From an uncultured Actinomycetes bacterium (GTDB taxonomy: Bacteria > Actinomycetota > Thermoleophilia > Solirubrobacterales > Solirubrobacteraceae), in contig CALAQT010000269.1 in assembly GCA_937888775.1 (NCBI GenBank), positions 1-5,870 of the forward strand: a DNA stretch of 5,870 nt, read 5' to 3'. The position numbers and the translations under genes are program-made. Under the pieces are notes generated by a model. That model was not told the origin of the DNA. It worked only from the letters and a program-made list of their open reading frames with translations, and ran no database searches. Shown piece after piece: positions 4,960 through 5,870 of the stretch (positions within the stretch are counted from its first letter, which is position 1; each line of letters starts with the position of its first letter).

Positions 4960-5870
4960 TCCAGCGACTATCCGTGTTTGACGCGGTTGGCTGGCCTGTG
5001 TGGATGTTGGCGTGGCAGCTGGCGCAGACCACGAGGGTCTTGCGTCGCCGTTGGGCCATGAGTCTCATCCACTCGGGCTGTTCTGGCTGTCCGGGCTTGT
5101 CGAGGTCTGCGAGTTTGCGGATTTGATGCACGCGCACCTTGTCCGCTTGTCCGCAGAGCTCGCATCGTCCGGCGAGGAGCCGGTGAATCAGCTCCTTGCG
5201 CCGGGCGGGGGCTCGGACTGGGTTGCGGTCCCGGAGGATCGCGTTCTTCTGTCGTCGGAGCGGGATACCACCGAAGGTGGCGACCAGCGGCTTGTGGCCC
5301 TCGCCACGGTCGACGCTGACCTGTAGGCATCTGCGTGGCCCGTGCGGCGTCTCGATCGTGGCCCCGTACTTGCGGGCCATCTTCGATACCGACGAGTCGT
5401 ACTTGCCTGCCAGCGTTTTCAGGAGCGAGGTCACCATGACCCAGTGCAGCCGGTCCAGTCGGTAGACGTCGCCAGCGAGCAGGTAGTACTGGACGATGCC
5501 CCGGTACTCGGTCCCGTAGCGGCTGATGATCGAGTGGTCCTCGTCGTTCAGCAGCTCAGGCCGGCGCTCGGGTTTTCCCCGAGACATGTATCGGGTGCAT
5601 TTGGCCTTGATCACGTCGCCAGGTACGCGCAGCCGGATCGAGCCGTTGGCCACACGTCGGCCGTCGGTGATGATCTGGTTGGCGTGCTGGGTGGTGATCT
5701 CGTAGCCGAGGAACCTCGCCGCGCTGGTGCGCGCGTGGGTGATCAGCGTCTTTGTCTCGGACAGCTCCAGCTTGAGATCCTCTTGCAGGAACTGGGCGAG
5801 TCGACATTTGATCTCCTCGGCGTCCTCACGGTGCTGGAAGCCCGCCACGTGGAGAGTCGCCGGAGGGAGT
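4949..5870 (-). CDS. ltrA: Group II intron-encoded reverse transcriptase/maturase with HNH domain, C-terminal part
   Basis: Such proteins bind their intron RNA, aid splicing and copy it into a cleaved DNA target. Counting from a GTG at 5846-5848, the sequence has the end of the RT palm (LKLELSETKTLITHA, FLGYEI; about 10-50), maturase domain X (about 60-200, with YGTEYRGIVQYYLLA and SLLKTLAGKY) and an HNH endonuclease (about 225-285). The HNH part has Cys229-x2-Cys232, VHQIRK (240-245), Cys275-x2-Cys278-His279 and His283. Most relatives read HHIRK, so Gln242 replaces the presumed general-base His; DNA second-strand cleavage may be lost while splicing help could remain. The frame is open to the window edge, so the GTG is only nominal. 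The YADD catalytic motif should lie just upstream of residue 1, but the last seven codons read LPPATLH, so a frameshift or a break near 5850 is possible. The stop overlaps domain V. Confidence 0.88.
   Translation of the reverse strand, partial: LPPATLHVAGFQHREDAEEIKCRLAQFLQEDLKLELSETKTLITHARTSAARFLGYEITTQHANQIITDGRRVANGSIRLRVPGDVIKAKCTRYMSRGKPERRPELLNDEDHSIISRYGTEYRGIVQYYLLAGDVYRLDRLHWVMVTSLLKTLAGKYDSSVSKMARKYGATIETPHGPRRCLQVSVDRGEGHKPLVATFGGIPLRRQKNAILRDRNPVRAPARRKELIHRLLAGRCELCGQADKVRVHQIRKLADLDKPGQPEQPEWMRLMAQRRRKTLVVCASCHANIHTGQPTASNTDSRWRAR

Larger units (their letters stand above)
4871..5870 (-). mobile_element. Group II intron, 3' portion (runs off the right edge)
   Basis: A group II intron is shown by a domain V hairpin, a following domain VI-like stem and a maturase/HNH reading frame upstream of them, all on the minus strand in the expected order. 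The exact 3' splice site cannot be fixed by eye. It should fall shortly after the domain VI stem, roughly 4865-4876, where the tyrosine recombinase reading begins. The 5' half (domains I-III and the reverse transcriptase motifs) is not in the window. The element is oriented like the gene it interrupts, as required for splicing from the host transcript. Confidence 0.8.

Overview
The window is GC-rich throughout, with the codon bias of a high-GC bacterium. The types of serine recombinase, tyrosine recombinase and HNH-containing group II intron maturase are common in Actinobacteria, so an actinobacterial origin is the most likely. That is an inference from family resemblance, not a database result. 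This is an accessory region of broken genes and mobile-element remnants. I see no tRNA, rRNA, CRISPR array or intact multigene system.

Layout, left to right: 1-382 holds no gene I can support. At 383-1471 (+) lies an Asp-box (BNR-type) beta-propeller frame with five repeats. It has no credible start codon, and the propeller reading continues upstream of the first possible TTG. It converges with a family 2 glycosyltransferase at 1601-2538 (-). That gene has lost its extreme N-terminus and carries a one-base frameshift. A hairpin-forming repeat lies between the two genes.

From 2533 rightwards the sequence is a chain of truncated mobile elements. The internal part of an ISL3-type DDE transposase (2548-2845, +, frameshifted) abuts the 3' end of a large serine recombinase (2855-4669, -). 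The recombinase has lost its whole catalytic domain at a junction with a cluster of ATGCCGAC-containing inverted repeats (4672-4756). Next to these is the last part of a tyrosine recombinase (4758 to about 4870, -). It is cut by a group II intron whose 3' end is in the window: domain VI (about 4871-4925), domain V (4926-4959) and the C-terminal half of the maturase/HNH protein (4949-5870, -), which runs off the right edge.

Working together: apart from the intron-encoded protein acting on its own intron RNA, nothing here looks like a functioning pathway. The best reading is an insertion hot spot in which each element was interrupted or truncated by the next, next to decayed surface-polysaccharide-type and propeller genes. 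The points most worth checking are the chain of junctions, the multi-arm repeat at 4672-4756, the maturase stop codon inside domain V, and the H-to-Q change in the HNH motif.
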